A stretch of 39,839 nt of DNA, from positions 1-39,839 of the forward strand of contig JBEPVZ010000006.1 of NCBI GenBank assembly GCA_041690695.1, in the 5' to 3' direction. The notes beneath the pieces are model-generated. The model had not been told where the DNA came from. It did no database searches and saw nothing but the letters and a program-made list of their open reading frames with translations. Origin of the DNA: JBEPVZ01 sp041690695 (GTDB lineage: Bacteria > Patescibacteriota > Microgenomatia > Daviesbacterales > UBA10151). Made by a program: the position numbers and the translations under genes. This document shows, piece by piece, positions 8,721 to 16,463 of this stretch; the stretch's first letter is position 1, and each line of letters begins with the position of its first letter.

Positions 8721-9951
8721 ATTTCCTTGCAGTGAGGATAATAGCTTGAAGAATTAAAATCAAGTATTCGGAAACAACGGTTATCCAAGAGCTGGCAATA
8801 TAAGAAAAGGCGGGAATATAAATTAAATTCAAAACTACATTTAAGATTAGTCCAATTAGATAAATCACCACTAAACTTTTGTAACGCTTTTTATAAATTA
8901 GCCACCACATTCCAACTGATGATAAGAAAAAGGCAGGAAAACCCAAAGATAAGATCTGTAGGCTTCGGGCCGCACCGGCAAATCCAGCATTACCGCTAAC
9001 TAAACTAATAAAAAATGGACTAAAAAAATAGGTTACACCTGCAACTAAAACCGATAAGCCAAGCATGGCCATCATCATCGTTTTAAATTGCATTCTAAAC
9101 CATTGGCCCCCTTTGGATTCAACTTGGCGAAGGATTAAAGGATAGAAACTATTCATAATAAAAGTCGGCAAAACCAGAGCTGATTGAAAGATTGAATAAG
9201 CGACATTATAAAGACCAACTTCCGCGAACGATTTTAAAGAAGCTAAAATAAAACTATCTAGTCGAAAGTAAAGTAAGTTAAAAATTAAAGTTAAAGAGAT
9301 AGGCCAGGCTGCTAAAAATGTCCCTTTAAAAAAGCTTGATGACCAAAGTGGCTGAAGAGATTGCTTAAGTCGAGATACAAAAAATAAACCCACAATACCA
9401 GCGAGTAACCAACCAAAGCTGGTTGCCAAGAGTAAGATCGGCAAACCAAATAAGTTAGCTACAATTAAGATACTGGCACCGGCAATACCTAAAGAACCCA
9501 CGACTGACGAATAAGTTGAAAAGTCATAACGAATACGGCTTTGAAAAAAAGCCAGACTAGTTACAAATAAGCCATAACCGAAGATTGAAATACTACCCAA
9601 AATTACAGAAAGGACCAGGAGCGGCGAATTAGAAGGAAGAAACGGTATTAAAAGGATTGAAATCACCACTAGGATGGTTGACCAGATCAATCGCAGACCC
9701 AGTAACTTCTGCCAATTTTTGCCATTATTATCATTAACTAATTGAGGAAGGAGATGGGCATTAAAACCAAAGTCAGTTAAAAGGTTAAAGAAGCCAAGAT
9801 AAGTTAAAGCGAGAGTAAAAACACCTGTTAGACTGGGCCCGTAATGACGGGTAACAAGACCCAGAACCAACAAGGTGGAGAGGGAACTGGCTGCTTTGGC
9901 GACTAATTGCCAGATTGTTTGGATTGAGATATTCCTTACCACCCGAGTCAT
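8704..9951 (-). CDS. Polysaccharide flippase (Wzx/MATE-like, polysaccharide biosynthesis family)
   Basis: This is a protein of about 415 residues with roughly 12 predicted membrane helices along its whole length. An amphipathic N-terminus (TRVVRNISIQTIWQLVAKAAS) matches lipid-linked oligosaccharide flippases of the MOP superfamily, which move undecaprenyl-linked glycans across the membrane. The conserved start of family members, helix 1 followed by a short loop RHYGP, is visible at about 30-40. I chose the ATG at 9951, which leaves a 5-nt gap after the ligase-like gene; an upstream in-frame start at 9981 would overlap it. The adjacent O-antigen ligase-like gene supports a surface-glycan role. 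The substrate is unknown. Confidence 0.87.
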   Translation of the reverse strand: MTRVVRNISIQTIWQLVAKAASSLSTLLVLGLVTRHYGPSLTGVFTLALTYLGFFNLLTDFGFNAHLLPQLVNDNNGKNWQKLLGLRLIWSTILVVISILLIPFLPSNSPLLVLSVILGSISIFGYGLFVTSLAFFQSRIRYDFSTYSSVVGSLGIAGASILIVANLFGLPILLLATSFGWLLAGIVGLFFVSRLKQSLQPLWSSSFFKGTFLAAWPISLTLIFNLLYFRLDSFILASLKSFAEVGLYNVAYSIFQSALVLPTFIMNSFYPLILRQVESKGGQWFRMQFKTMMMAMLGLSVLVAGVTYFFSPFFISLVSGNAGFAGAARSLQILSLGFPAFFLSSVGMWWLIYKKRYKSLVVIYLIGLILNVVLNLIYIPAFSYIASSWITVVSEYLILILQAIILTARKYESNN

Positions 9952-9956
9952 TGTGT

Positions 9957-11180
9957 TTATTCTAGCATGGATAAACCCCAAATTAAGAATAGTAAACGTT
10001 GACCTTGAGGAAGAGTCAAAAAGTAATGATCAAAGCTACCTAAAAAAATGATTATTCCCCAAGTGACTAAAAGACTCTTGGCTAAATTATCTCGACGTTT
10101 CCATAATTTAAATAGTGGAAAACCAATTAAAACAATTAGTCCAACTAAACCAATTAGACCCGTTTCAGCCGAAGTTAATAAAAATATATTGTGTGCAGGT
10201 TGGAGAAACCGACTCGGGCCTGATATAGCAGGGGAGTTTGAGATCTGATTAATAAAGTTATTTAAACCAATTCCATTCAAAGGGTGGTCTTTAAATAAAG
10301 TTAAAGCTTCGATCGCTAAATCTTGGCGCCTAATAACCGATAAGCTATCAAAGTTCAATAACGCTCCAAATCTGACCCAAACCAAGGGAAGGATTAATAG
10401 TCCCAGAAGAACTAGAATCTTAAGCTTGTTTTTCAATAACCAGCCGATCTCCGCAAATAAAACAACCAGAGCCGTTCTTGAAAAGGTCAGTAAGGTCATT
10501 ATGGCAATCAAGCCAACTAATCCCCATTTACAGACTTTTGAGAGTTTTAAAGTTAACACTAGCCAAATCAGAAGCGGCAAAAGGGTCACTAAATAGCCTG
10601 CCAAGACATTGGGATGAGAGAAAGTTCCATAAGGACGTAGAAAAATTTGACCATGAAAATCAAAAGTCGCAATCGCAGGGGTTGTCACATCAAAACTTCT
10701 CTCGCCAAATATCCAAAAATTAAGTGAGTGTTGAAAGAGAAATTGACCCAAGCCAATTAAAAAAGACAGGCCCACTCCAACTGACAAAGCCCAGACCAAA
10801 GTCTTACTAAAGATATTTTTTGATTGGCTGGCTAAATATAAACCAAACAAACCCGCGATTAACAAATGGTAGAGCTGGACCAAACCAGCACCTAAATTAA
10901 CGGCCGTTAAAAGTGAGACTATTTGAGATAAAAGAAAAATTGCCAATAAATTTAGAGCGGTTTTATTAACCGACCTTTTATCTAAATAACTATTTATAAG
11001 CCAGACCAAAATCAGCCCGACTAAAAGTAAATCCCAAAAATAAATGGTTGGAGAGAGGTAATCAATCGGTAGTGAATAGATCGTTGAGAAAGCCGGCCAG
11101 AAATGTTTACCAAGTTGAGTAGGAAGGAAAAGTAGACAGCCTAAAAAAAGTGCTTTTTCAAGCCTCAGCCGGAGTTTCAT
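9957..11180 (-). CDS. O-antigen ligase/polymerase-like membrane protein (Wzy_C family)
   Basis: At 407 residues with about 11-12 membrane helices, this resembles O-antigen ligase/polymerase enzymes that join lipid-linked glycans. Recognisable parts are GTFSHPNVLAGYL, FSRTALVVL and the large extracytoplasmic loop before the last helices, with LTLFKDHPLNGIGLNNF and a conserved-looking AHN in LQPAHNIFLLTSAETG. These match the Wzy_C pattern (F..HPLxGxGxxxF, then H-N-xxL). The ATG at 11180 overlaps the 3' end of khpB by 23 nt, tying a glycan-assembly gene to the rpmH-yidC operon. Whether it polymerises or ligates cannot be decided from sequence. Confidence 0.85.
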   Translation of the reverse strand: MKLRLRLEKALFLGCLLFLPTQLGKHFWPAFSTIYSLPIDYLSPTIYFWDLLLVGLILVWLINSYLDKRSVNKTALNLLAIFLLSQIVSLLTAVNLGAGLVQLYHLLIAGLFGLYLASQSKNIFSKTLVWALSVGVGLSFLIGLGQFLFQHSLNFWIFGERSFDVTTPAIATFDFHGQIFLRPYGTFSHPNVLAGYLVTLLPLLIWLVLTLKLSKVCKWGLVGLIAIMTLLTFSRTALVVLFAEIGWLLKNKLKILVLLGLLILPLVWVRFGALLNFDSLSVIRRQDLAIEALTLFKDHPLNGIGLNNFINQISNSPAISGPSRFLQPAHNIFLLTSAETGLIGLVGLIVLIGFPLFKLWKRRDNLAKSLLVTWGIIIFLGSFDHYFLTLPQGQRLLFLIWGLSMLE

Positions 11181-11628
11181 CAGGAGCTTGGCCAGGATGA
11201 ATAACTAAGTGTCGATCTAAACCTTCACCAACACTTTCTGAATGAACACCTTCAGTTTCTTGAATAGTCATATGAATAATTCGTCTTTGCCAAGAAGGCA
11301 TGGGTTCAAGGTCAAGAGATTGACCAGATTCGATAACCTCTTCAGCCCAACGACGTGCCCGATGAGCCAGCTCTGCTTCTTTAGATTTCTTCCAGTTTGC
11401 AACATCGACGATTACTCTTTTGGAGTCAGGGATTTGATGAGCAGCAATCAGATTAACAAGTAATTGAAGTCCGGTTAAAGTCTCCCCTTGATGACCGATT
11501 AGACGACCAGCATCTTCGGTATCAATCGTCACAAACACGCCATCATCTTTTTCAGTGACCTCGAATGAACCTTCAAGCAGAAGGAGACTTAAGATGTTTT
11601 CAAGAATTTCTGAGACTGCGGCTTCCAT
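11158..11628 (-). CDS. khpB: RNA-binding protein KhpB (Jag/EloR), KH and R3H domains
   Basis: This is a protein of about 156 residues. A KH domain (GHQG loop in AGRLIGHQGETLTGLQ) is followed by an R3H domain with the R-x3-H signature in PSWQRRIIHMTIQE and the ending LDRHLVIHP. Family members bind RNA, partner with KhpA, and influence cell division and elongation in Gram-positives. The N-terminal Jag_N domain of Firmicutes homologues is absent. The ATG at 11628 is chosen. An in-frame TTG at 11649, two bases after the yidC stop and behind a weak AAGAGA, is a real alternative. Its place directly after yidC matches the widespread rpmH-rnpA-yidD-yidC-jag order. Confidence 0.92.
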   Translation of the reverse strand: MEAAVSEILENILSLLLLEGSFEVTEKDDGVFVTIDTEDAGRLIGHQGETLTGLQLLVNLIAAHQIPDSKRVIVDVANWKKSKEAELAHRARRWAEEVIESGQSLDLEPMPSWQRRIIHMTIQETEGVHSESVGEGLDRHLVIHPGQAPDETPAEA

Positions 11629-11651
11629 AGTCACAGGATTTTCGCACAAAC

Positions 11652-12485
11652 TTAATCTCTTTTCAAGCCCAAACTTTTTAACTGAGCCTTGAGATTATCT
11701 AAGCCGGTTATTTTGTATTGTTGAAAAATACTAAATAAGGTGCTGGTATTCCAATAAACGGCCAGCCCAATCGGGAACTGATAAGCAAAAAATCCGATCA
11801 TAAGTGGCAACATAAATTTCATCTGGCCTTGAACAGCAACCATGGCATCTTCAACTTCTTCCTTTTCTTTTTTCTCTTTAGGTGAGTCTTTCGGATATTG
11901 CTTAGGCGTTGGCGGAATCATCATCAACGATTGAATAAACTGAATCCCCGCTGTTATAAGTGGAATCAGTAACAAGAAAATTCCAAGATGAGTCCAGTCC
12001 ATTGGTTTAATAGCCAAATTTAGGCCAAAAAAGGACGAGTCGGGGAGTGTTGAAAGATGTAACCAAGGAAAATAAAGTAGCTTATTGATGGCATCAACAC
12101 CTTGGTTATTTAAAACAATCTCTTTAATGGCGTTATATAAAGCCACCAAGATTGGGAGTTGAATCAAAGCCGGCACACAACCAGCCGCTGGGTTAAAGCC
12201 ATGCTCTTTATAAAGAGCTGCTTGAGCAACTGCCAAAGCTTTTTTATCTTTACCATGTTTTTTCTTTAAGACATCAAGATGAGGTTTCAATTCAGTCATC
12301 TTTTTTGAGACTTTCATTTGGGAAGAAAAAAGCGGCCAAACAGATAGCCGGATAATGATCGTTAAAATAATAATCGATAATCCTAGCGCACCCGGTAAGT
12401 GAACTGACGATAAGAGGTGATAGATCAAGATCAGGAGGTTAACCGTTGGAACAGTTAAAATACTAAAAATATCGAATGGATTCAT
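11652..12485 (-). CDS. yidC: Membrane protein insertase YidC/Oxa1
   Basis: This 277-residue insertase folds and inserts membrane proteins with or without SecYEG. It has the short Gram-positive/Oxa1-like layout without a large extracytoplasmic domain. A conserved membrane-embedded Arg lies in IIIRLSVWPLFSSQ, a basic cytoplasmic hairpin follows (KKHGKDKK), then FNPAAGCVPALIQLPILVALY and the C-terminal helices with PIGLAVYWNTSTLFSIFQQ. The ATG at 12485 forms a 4-base ATGA overlap with the yidD stop, which decides the start over an upstream TTG at 12497. A charged stretch, PKEKKEKEEVEDA, lies in a loop. Confidence 0.95.
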   Translation of the reverse strand: MNPFDIFSILTVPTVNLLILIYHLLSSVHLPGALGLSIIILTIIIRLSVWPLFSSQMKVSKKMTELKPHLDVLKKKHGKDKKALAVAQAALYKEHGFNPAAGCVPALIQLPILVALYNAIKEIVLNNQGVDAINKLLYFPWLHLSTLPDSSFFGLNLAIKPMDWTHLGIFLLLIPLITAGIQFIQSLMMIPPTPKQYPKDSPKEKKEKEEVEDAMVAVQGQMKFMLPLMIGFFAYQFPIGLAVYWNTSTLFSIFQQYKITGLDNLKAQLKSLGLKRD

Positions 12486-12682
12486 CGGCAACTCCAAATT
12501 CTTTTAGCAGCCCGGACTAAACCCTTGCCCGCGCCATAATGTTGGATCTGAATCTTGGCATAATCAGAGCATCTCGGGCTCATTCGACAAGCCCCAAGCG
12601 GGCAAAAGACTGACAATAATCCACTATCGAAAGATAAGAATCTCTGATAGACCTCAATTAGTAGTAAAAATATCTTTGACAT
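12482..12682 (-). CDS. yidD: Membrane protein insertion efficiency factor YidD
   Basis: This 66-residue protein has an N-terminal amphipathic helix (IFLLLIEVYQRFLS) and the conserved core CPLGACRMSPRCSDYA, close to the family's C-R-(Y/F)-x-P-(S/T)-C-S-x-Y-(A/T). It aids YidC-dependent insertion. The C-terminal RAAKRIWSCR matches the family's conserved basic region. It overlaps rnpA by 29 nt and yidC by 4 nt, so all three are translationally linked. Confidence 0.93.
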   Translation of the reverse strand: MSKIFLLLIEVYQRFLSFDSGLLSVFCPLGACRMSPRCSDYAKIQIQHYGAGKGLVRAAKRIWSCR

Positions 12683-12992
12683 TGGCGAGTTCTAGGGTGA
12701 GCTCATTTGGAGTCTTCTCTAAAATAAGCTGCTTTGGAATGATAACGAGTTTAAGCCCTGGGCGCAAGTTCGGATAAAGCTCCTCGATCGCTTTTGAGGT
12801 TAATCTTTTAGCGCGATGCTTAAGTGGAGCGGTTTTAAAGGTCTTACCTGAGAGAGCAATTCCAATTTTTGGAGTCAGGTCTTCCGTAATAAGATAGCTT
12901 AGCCGAAAGGTCGGCGTGGATCGAGAAACCCCAGTTCCGACAATTAGCTTAAAATCGAGACGAAGGTTTAGACGATGAATTTTAGGAAGCAT
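12654..12992 (-). CDS. rnpA: Ribonuclease P protein component
   Basis: This 112-residue basic protein assists the RNase P RNA in maturing tRNA 5' ends. It starts with MLPKIHRLNLRLDFK, the typical aromatic/basic opening, and contains the RNR-like block as KHRAKRLTSKAIEEL, a variant of the usual R-N-R-x-K-R-x-x-R. PGLKLVIIPKQ corresponds to the family's strand with a G-x-D-hydrophobic pattern. Position directly after rpmH confirms the call. Gap to rpmH is 23 nt. Confidence 0.92.
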   Translation of the reverse strand: MLPKIHRLNLRLDFKLIVGTGVSRSTPTFRLSYLITEDLTPKIGIALSGKTFKTAPLKHRAKRLTSKAIEELYPNLRPGLKLVIIPKQLILEKTPNELTLELANVKDIFTTN

Positions 12993-13015
12993 AGATTAAG
13001 ACCAAGTGACCAATA

Positions 13016-13171
13016 TCACTTAGACTGCTTACTGATTGATAACAGGTGCGAGCCACGAGCTCGGCGGCGTTTTAAAACTTTTTGACCATCGTTATCTGAC
13101 ATTCGTGCCAAAAATCCGTGCTTACGAAGTCTCTTTAACTTCTTTGGTTGATATGTGCGTTTGGTTGACAT
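13016..13171 (-). CDS. rpmH: 50S ribosomal protein L34
   Basis: This is a 51-residue protein with the L34 sequence MSTKRTYQPKKLKRLRKHGF, followed by LARMSDNDGQKVLKRRRARG. Basic residues dominate, as expected for this peptide lining the exit-tunnel region. It is the first gene of the minus-strand origin operon, divergent from dnaA. A perfect TATAAT lies 6 nt before its ATG. The C-terminal SHLLSISKQSK is a few residues longer than in most homologues. Confidence 0.95.
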   Translation of the reverse strand: MSTKRTYQPKKLKRLRKHGFLARMSDNDGQKVLKRRRARGSHLLSISKQSK

Positions 13172-13177
13172 GAGGGG

Positions 13178-13207
13178 ATTATAGCAAATTCAAAGTTCAA
13201 AGTGCAA
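13178..13207 (-). promoter_or_regulatory. Promoter of rpmH, leaderless arrangement
   Basis: On the minus strand TATAAT occupies 13183-13178 and ends 6 nt before the rpmH ATG at 13171. TTGCAC (13207-13202) is an acceptable -35 at an 18-bp spacing. The -35 region is built from a degenerate repeat of CTTTGAA/CTTTGCA units, which offers several overlapping TTG-rich hexamers. Confidence 0.6.
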
Positions 13208-13219
13208 AGTTCAAAGTTT
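13187..13219. repeat. Degenerate 7-8 bp tandem repeat between rpmH and dnaA
   Basis: The unit (C)AAAGTTC / AAAGTGC is repeated about four times with single-base changes. It overlaps the rpmH -35 region. It resembles the low-complexity spacers found elsewhere in this window. Confidence 0.6.
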
Positions 13220-13260
13220 TGGTAACTGATCTAGTTTTTGATACTTCCGTCATCTTTACC

Positions 13261-13279
13261 TTTTCCACAGTTATCCACT
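13261..13279 (+). promoter_or_regulatory. Two DnaA boxes just upstream of dnaA
   Basis: TTTTCCACA (13261-13269) and TTATCCACT (13271-13279) are each one mismatch from the TTATCCACA consensus and are separated by one base. They end 3 nt before the dnaA ATG, as expected for DnaA autoregulation or part of a split origin. Confidence 0.7.
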
Positions 13280-13282
13280 AAG

Positions 13283-14635
13283 ATGATCGCCATGGACACC
13301 GATGTGGACAAGTCTTGGCAAAAGGTTATTAATTATTTAAAAGAGCGGGTTAGTCATGTTAATTTCCGTGGCTGGATTATGAAAATTAAGGTCGAAAGTA
13401 TTAGTGAGCAAGAAATCATCCTGGTGGTGCCTCATGCTTTTGTCCAAAATCAGGTCAGAAATAGATATCAATCTTTGATCGAAGAGGCCATCTCTGAAGT
13501 TTTGCAAAAACAACTTGTAGTCAACTACAAGGTTGATGCAAGTCGGTTTGAAGCTGAAGGTTATTCAGAAGAGACCCAAGAAGATGATTTCGAATTAGCC
13601 TCCCAGCCGGGCCCTCAGCAAACTTTAGGCTTAAGTCCTAAATACACCTTAAAAAGCTTTGTAGTCGGCTTTACTAATAATCTCGCTTATGCGGCTGCGC
13701 AGGCGGTGGTTAACGACCCGGGGACATCATATAACCCCTTATTTATTTACGGGCCCTCAGGAGTCGGAAAAACTCATTTAATGCAAGCAATCGGTAACGA
13801 ATTAATTAAAAAAGATCCTTATATGAAGCTGGTGTACGTTTCTTCGGAGCGGTTCATGGTGGATTTTATTGAGGCTATTCAAAGCAAAAAAACCAATATC
13901 TTTCGTCAGAAATATCGCTCTTGTCATATTTTATTGGTTGATGACATTCAATTCATTTCGGGGCGGGACTCTACTCAGGAAGAATTTTTTCATGTTTTTA
14001 ATGAACTTCACTCCCGAGGTGCCCAGGTGGTTTTAACCTCTGATCGACCACCTCATGAGATTCAAAAACTTGAACCACGCTTGGCCTCGCGCTTCCAAGG
14101 TGGATTGATGGTAGATATCCAGCTACCTGACTTTGATACTAGAATGGCAATTCTTAAGGCTAAATTAGCTGAAAAAGGGGAGGATCTACCTGAAGAGTAT
14201 CTCAGAGTCATTGCCGAAACGAGTGGTTCAAATACCAGAGAGCTTGAAGGTAAGCTTGTTCAAATCTCTCAAATGAAAAAGCTGACTCAACAGCTACCGG
14301 ATGAGGCCACCTTAATGCGTCTAGTCGGACGCCCTGACTCACCTTCGGCTCTACCTGATCATAAAAAAGTTCTTATAAGCATTAATAACTATTTTAATCT
14401 CAAGATGACCGACTTAACTGGTCCCCGTCGTCAAAAAGAGTTAGTTCTTCCACGCCAAATCGCGATGTATGTTCTTTACGAGGATTGCAAAATCTCTATG
14501 GAAAAGATTGGCCAGATGCTGGGTGGGAGGGATCACACCACCGTTTTGCACGGCATTAAAAAGATTAATGATTCTATTCCCCAAAACCAAGAGCTCGAAC
14601 GCCAAGTAAGTGAAGTCCGACAACTTTTCCACTAG
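13283..14635 (+). CDS. dnaA: Chromosomal replication initiator protein DnaA
   Basis: This 450-residue initiator binds DnaA boxes and opens the origin. Domain I (about 1-85) includes FRGWIMKIKV. A short linker is followed by the AAA+ domain with Walker A GPSGVGKTHLM, Walker B ILLVDDIQFI and the arginine-finger region LEPRLASRF. Domain IV at the C-terminus has the DnaA signature GGRDHTTVLHGIKKI. The ATG at 13283 is chosen because the frame upstream of it runs through the DnaA boxes; ATG 13292 is also possible. A DnaA-box-like TTTTCCACT overlaps the stop codon. It is divergent from rpmH, which is the canonical origin arrangement. Confidence 0.97.
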   Translation: MIAMDTDVDKSWQKVINYLKERVSHVNFRGWIMKIKVESISEQEIILVVPHAFVQNQVRNRYQSLIEEAISEVLQKQLVVNYKVDASRFEAEGYSEETQEDDFELASQPGPQQTLGLSPKYTLKSFVVGFTNNLAYAAAQAVVNDPGTSYNPLFIYGPSGVGKTHLMQAIGNELIKKDPYMKLVYVSSERFMVDFIEAIQSKKTNIFRQKYRSCHILLVDDIQFISGRDSTQEEFFHVFNELHSRGAQVVLTSDRPPHEIQKLEPRLASRFQGGLMVDIQLPDFDTRMAILKAKLAEKGEDLPEEYLRVIAETSGSNTRELEGKLVQISQMKKLTQQLPDEATLMRLVGRPDSPSALPDHKKVLISINNYFNLKMTDLTGPRRQKELVLPRQIAMYVLYEDCKISMEKIGQMLGGRDHTTVLHGIKKINDSIPQNQELERQVSEVRQLFH

Positions 14636-14814
14636 TTTTCAACAACTTATCCACAAACTTTTCCACCGAAATGAGTGACTTGTCAACGCGAATTAAAGGC
14701 GAAAGATAAGCTTGATTTAGCAGACTGTAAACATATACACTGTCCCTAATACTACAGTTACTGGTATATATATTTGGGAAGAGAACTATTTAACAAGTGG
14801 ATAAGTAGGGAGAA
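14636..14814. other. Probable replication origin (oriC) between dnaA and the nuclease gene
   Basis: This 179-nt spacer holds a consensus DnaA box TTATCCACA (14647-14655), a near box TTTTCCACC (14659-14667) and an inverted TTATCCACT (14804-14796). Another near box overlaps the dnaA stop (14625-14633). An AT-rich stretch, GGTATATATATTT (14763-14775), could serve as the unwinding element. Together with the boxes before dnaA this suggests a bipartite origin. No GC-skew calculation was possible here. Confidence 0.65.
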
Positions 14815-15273
14815 ATGGAACTAAACTGGACAATCATCGCATTCATCGGACTTGGACTCATAATTGCCTACTTAATTGGTCGGTTACAATCTCGACGTCC
14901 CGAAGTAACTGATATCCCTCAAGACTTCATTGATCTCTATAAGCAGGTTGAAGGTTTGCCAGTCAGGGTTTTACAGACCATACAAGGGTCAATTAACCCC
15001 CAAAAAGGCAAGATGGCAGAGCTTTTGACCTATGCGGAGTTAAGGTATGACTATGACCGAATTATCCCCTTGGGGTGGCCTATCGACTTCATAGGCATTA
15101 AAAATGATGAGAGAATAGATTTTATTGAAGTTAAAAGCGGAAATGCTGCGGTCTTGACAGAAGAGGAGAAACACATTAAAACACTTATACAACATCAACG
15201 AGTCAACTTCAGGCTAATTAAAGTTACTGAAGATGAAATTTCTCGATTTGTCTCTGCCAGAAAGGAAGAATAG
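14815..15273 (+). CDS. Membrane-anchored nuclease related to Holliday junction resolvases
   Basis: This 152-residue protein has one N-terminal membrane helix (about 6-22) followed by a restriction-endonuclease-like core. The putative active site is E in GKMAELLTYAEL, D in GWPIDFIGI and the E-x-K pair in DFIEVKSG. This is the order seen in the archaeal Holliday-junction-resolvase-related endonuclease family. A GGGAG sequence lies just ahead of the ATG. It sits between the origin and dnaN, an unusual place for such a gene, and is probably cotranscribed with dnaN or separated from it by only a 74-nt repeat-rich spacer. The natural substrate is unknown. Confidence 0.8.
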   Translation: MELNWTIIAFIGLGLIIAYLIGRLQSRRPEVTDIPQDFIDLYKQVEGLPVRVLQTIQGSINPQKGKMAELLTYAELRYDYDRIIPLGWPIDFIGIKNDERIDFIEVKSGNAAVLTEEEKHIKTLIQHQRVNFRLIKVTEDEISRFVSARKEE

Positions 15274-15281
15274 CCAAAATT

Positions 15282-15345
15282 AATTGACGATTGACAATGG
15301 AAAATTGTTTTAATTGTCAATTCTAAATTTTCAATTCTCAATTAA
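15282..15345. repeat. Inverted and degenerate repeats upstream of dnaN
   Basis: TTGACAAT (15291-15298) pairs perfectly with ATTGTCAA (15313-15320), and AATTGAC (15282-15288) pairs with GTCAATT (15316-15322). Further copies of TCAATT follow up to the dnaN start. The hairpin could act as a weak terminator or attenuator between the nuclease gene and dnaN. Confidence 0.55.
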
Positions 15346-15347
15346 CG

Positions 15348-16457
15348 ATGAAATTCACCATACCACAGTCCAGCCTCATTCCAGCTCTCCAATCCGTTAG
15401 TCGCTCATCCGGCATTCGCTCAACTTTACCGGTTTTAGCTAACGTTTTAATCTCAGCGCGTGATAATCAAGTCAGTTTGTCAGCTACCAACCTCGAATTG
15501 GGAGTCGTTAAATCCGTCAAAGCTGAGGTTTTAGAGGACGGGGAGTTAACAATTCCTTGTCGAACTTTTGTTGAGTTAGTCAGTTCCTTGTCTGATGAAA
15601 CCCTCGAGCTTGAGTCGGTTAATGAGCAACTTAAAATTACGACTTCAAAGTTCAAAGGTCTTTTAAATGGCATTGCTGCCAGTGAATTTCCGGCCATTCC
15701 CTTAAGTATGGATAAATCCGTCAGCATTGATGGCAAAGTTTTAGCCAAAGTCTTACCTGAGATTAGCTTTGCGGCCGCATCAGAAGATGGTCGCCCAATC
15801 TTAACTGGAATTTTAACTCAGATTAAGAAGGGCACCTTAGAATTGGTTGCAACAGATGGTTTTCGTCTGGCGCATAAAAAATCCGCCTTGGCTGTTGATA
15901 GTGAGACCTCTTTTAGAGCTTTAATTCCGCGCAAAACTTTTGAAGAAGTTGTACGTTTAATGAGTGAAGAAGATGATTTAGAACAAGTTGAGATCTCAAC
16001 TTCAGAGTCTCAGAACCAAATTATCTTTAAAATTAATCAAACTTTCTTGTCTTCACGCTTGATAGAAGGTCAATTTCCAACCTGGGAAAAGATTATTCCA
16101 ACGCATATTGCTTCACATAACCTAGTTGATCGGGTCGAGATCTTAAAAGCGGTCAAATTGGCTTCAGTCTTTGCTAAAAATAGTGCTAACATCATCAAAA
16201 TCCAGTCGGGACCTAAAGAGATGGTTCTTAGTTCCGAAGCGAAAGAGTTGGGTAGCCAATCAATGTCTGTCCCAGTGGAATTTGAGGGTGAATCGTTAAC
16301 GGTCGCTTTTAATAGCCGGTTTTTACTGGACGCATTAAATGCTGCCGCTACCCCTAAAGTTAGCCTGGAGTTTTCCGGCAATCTGTCAGCCGCATTAGTT
16401 CGTCCGGTTGATCAAGAAGATTTAGAGTATGTGATTATGCCGGTGAGGTTGAACTAG
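15348..16457 (+). CDS. dnaN: DNA polymerase III subunit beta (sliding clamp)
   Basis: At 369 residues it has the normal clamp length with three homologous domains. Recognisable landmarks are SGIRSTLPVLANVLI near the N-terminus, the loop FKGLLNGIAASEFPAIP, ELVATDGFRLAHKK in domain II and the C-terminal LEYVIMPVRLN, which matches the family's final M-P-x-R-L. It forms the ring that tethers DNA polymerase. The convergent gene at 16464 ends only 6 nt away, and no terminator is visible. Confidence 0.97.
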   Translation: MKFTIPQSSLIPALQSVSRSSGIRSTLPVLANVLISARDNQVSLSATNLELGVVKSVKAEVLEDGELTIPCRTFVELVSSLSDETLELESVNEQLKITTSKFKGLLNGIAASEFPAIPLSMDKSVSIDGKVLAKVLPEISFAAASEDGRPILTGILTQIKKGTLELVATDGFRLAHKKSALAVDSETSFRALIPRKTFEEVVRLMSEEDDLEQVEISTSESQNQIIFKINQTFLSSRLIEGQFPTWEKIIPTHIASHNLVDRVEILKAVKLASVFAKNSANIIKIQSGPKEMVLSSEAKELGSQSMSVPVEFEGESLTVAFNSRFLLDALNAAATPKVSLEFSGNLSAALVRPVDQEDLEYVIMPVRLN

Positions 16458-16463
16458 TTCCAC

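Noticed and set aside
10048..10723. Plus-strand open frames within the ligase-like gene
   Set aside because: They are antisense shadows of a polytopic membrane protein and resemble no known protein.
12482..13016. Alternative genetic code (TGA as Gly) as in SR1/Gracilibacteria
   Set aside because: TGA ends yidD, rpmH and several T4SS genes exactly at expected lengths, so it is a stop here.
15467..16381. Minus-strand open frames within dnaN
   Set aside because: They have no family features and overlap the strongly conserved clamp gene.
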